From JAYEJW01 sp034716535 (GTDB lineage Bacteria > Pseudomonadota > Gammaproteobacteria > Chromatiales > Chromatiaceae), in assembly GCA_034716535.1 (NCBI GenBank), contig JAYEJW010000579.1, positions 1 to 6,187 on the forward strand: a stretch of 6,187 nt of DNA, written 5' to 3'. The stretch's first letter is position 1. Every line of letters begins with the position of its first letter. The translations under genes were made by a program, and so were the position numbers. Positions 5,760-6,187 of the stretch are shown here, one piece after another. Below the pieces are notes generated by a model. It made no database searches. It had not been told where the DNA came from and saw only the letters and a list, made by a program, of their open reading frames with translations.

Positions 5760-5974
5760 ATGGCTGCACTCGAACTTTTTCTGCGCGAATATGGCGACGC
5801 CGACGCAGCGCGCCCGCCGCTGGTCATGCTCCACGGGCTGTTCGGCTCCTCTGCCAATTGGCACGGAATCGCACGCCACCTGGAGCCGTCCCACCGGGTG
5901 CCGGACACTGGGTCTATGCCGACCGGCCGGACACCTTTGTGGGGGCGTTACAGGGATTCCTGGCGCAGAGCTGA
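5760..5974 (+). pseudogene. Alpha/beta-hydrolase (esterase-like) gene with internal deletion
   Basis: The first 47 codons from the ATG at 5760 are the start of an alpha/beta-hydrolase of the YbfF-type esterase group: MAALELFLREYGDADA, then PPLVMLHGLFGSSANW (oxyanion-hole HG motif) and IARHLEPSHRV. After Val47 (5898-5900) this frame loses all family likeness. From about 5894 a second frame reads PGAGHWVYADRPDTFV and GALQGFLAQS to a TGA at 5972-5974. This is the usual C-terminus with the catalytic histidine (GHW). The middle, with the nucleophile elbow and catalytic acid, is gone. Relatives are about 250 residues, so roughly 180 codons are missing, and the join is out of frame. An ATG at 5706 could extend the N-terminus by 18 hydrophobic residues, but the family normally begins near the later ATG. 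It follows ampD by 87 bp. A gene broken by deletion is likeliest; an assembly join is possible. Confidence 0.75.
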
Positions 5975-6186
5975 GTTTGCAGCGGGCCAACTGAATAATA
6001 AATTTCTCGGACGCAGAGCTGCGCAGCATATCTCAGACGCTTCGTGAGGAGCATGAGATACATGTCTGGATTTGGTCTCGCATTTTTCGCTATACTTTGA
6101 TGTTGTGAGTATGAAAAATTTGGAGTAACTATCTCTTCAAATCCGTTATTACAAAGATAACTACTAGCTTTATACTCTAACTCTCT
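5914..6186 (-). CDS. Possible 5'-partial foreign gene fragment, AT-rich
   Basis: On the minus strand one frame is open from the right edge for 90 codons to a TAG at 5914-5916. No start is visible within its first ~40 codons, so it would be the continuation of a gene beginning outside. The opening part (about residues 1-65, positions ~5990-6186) is AT-rich and reads like protein: ELEYKASSYLCNNGFEEIVTP and then YSQHQSIAKNARPNPDMYL. The NGFEEIVTP stretch recalls motif 1 of class II aminoacyl-tRNA synthetase folds (helix, Gly-Phe/Tyr, strand, Pro). I cannot name a family. The last ~25 codons run antisense through the hydrolase remnant and are probably chance, so the true fragment would end near 5975-5990. 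The frame could also be an accident of 90 stop-free codons. Confidence 0.22.
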   Translation of the reverse strand, partial: RELEYKASSYLCNNGFEEIVTPNFSYSQHQSIAKNARPNPDMYLMLLTKRLRYAAQLCVREIYYSVGPLQTQLCARNPCNAPTKVSGRSA

Positions 6187-6187
6187 T

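Noticed and set aside
6053..6100. 15-codon frame with an AGGAG just upstream
   Set aside because: Too short to support as a gene, and it overlaps the minus-strand open frame. The TATACT inside it has no partner -35 at normal spacing.
1..6187. CRISPR arrays, tRNA or rRNA genes, insertion-sequence ends
   Set aside because: I saw no regularly spaced repeats, no tRNA- or rRNA-like segment, and no paired terminal inverted repeats with a transposase.

Overview
The window is a GC-rich bacterial core with lower-GC material at both edges. It most likely comes from a gammaproteobacterium. The main clue is the divergent nadC / ampD neighbourhood known from E. coli and Pseudomonas. Here the two genes are separated by a four-gene cassette. 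The AmpD and NadC proteins are of the usual gammaproteobacterial type. No closer taxonomic call is possible from the sequence alone.

Layout, left to right. (1) Positions 3-242 hold the 3' end of a lower-GC gene that enters from outside the window. It is cysteine-rich, with a faint likeness to the C-terminal half of organomercurial lyase. (2) Positions 243-454 are non-coding, with a direct repeat. (3) Positions 455-1642 encode a DinB-like plus formylglycine-generating-enzyme (FGE)-like protein of the EgtB type. Its three predicted iron-binding histidines appear to be replaced. (4) nadC, quinolinate phosphoribosyltransferase, is convergent on the minus strand at 1680-2561. (5) A 211-bp divergent intergenic region carries two inverted repeats. 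(6) A tight plus-strand operon follows: two paralogous DUF1538 membrane proteins overlapping by 4 nt, a small P-II-like protein with a shortened T-loop, a two-CBS-domain protein, and ampD (1,6-anhydro-MurNAc-L-alanine amidase). (7) An alpha/beta-hydrolase gene is reduced to its first ~47 and last ~25 codons, joined out of frame. (8) The last ~200 bp become AT-rich. A minus-strand frame is open through the window edge there and looks like a truncated foreign gene.

How the genes may work together. The most interesting unit is DUF1538-DUF1538-P-II-CBS. The two membrane proteins share the same conserved motifs and probably form a two-subunit transporter or channel. The two small cytosolic proteins belong to nucleotide-sensing folds (P-II and Bateman/CBS) and are natural candidates for gating it. 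This is inference from gene order, spacing and fold; the substrate cannot be read from the sequence. The start codons, overlaps and ribosome-binding sites support co-translation through to ampD, so peptidoglycan recycling may be co-expressed with the transporter.
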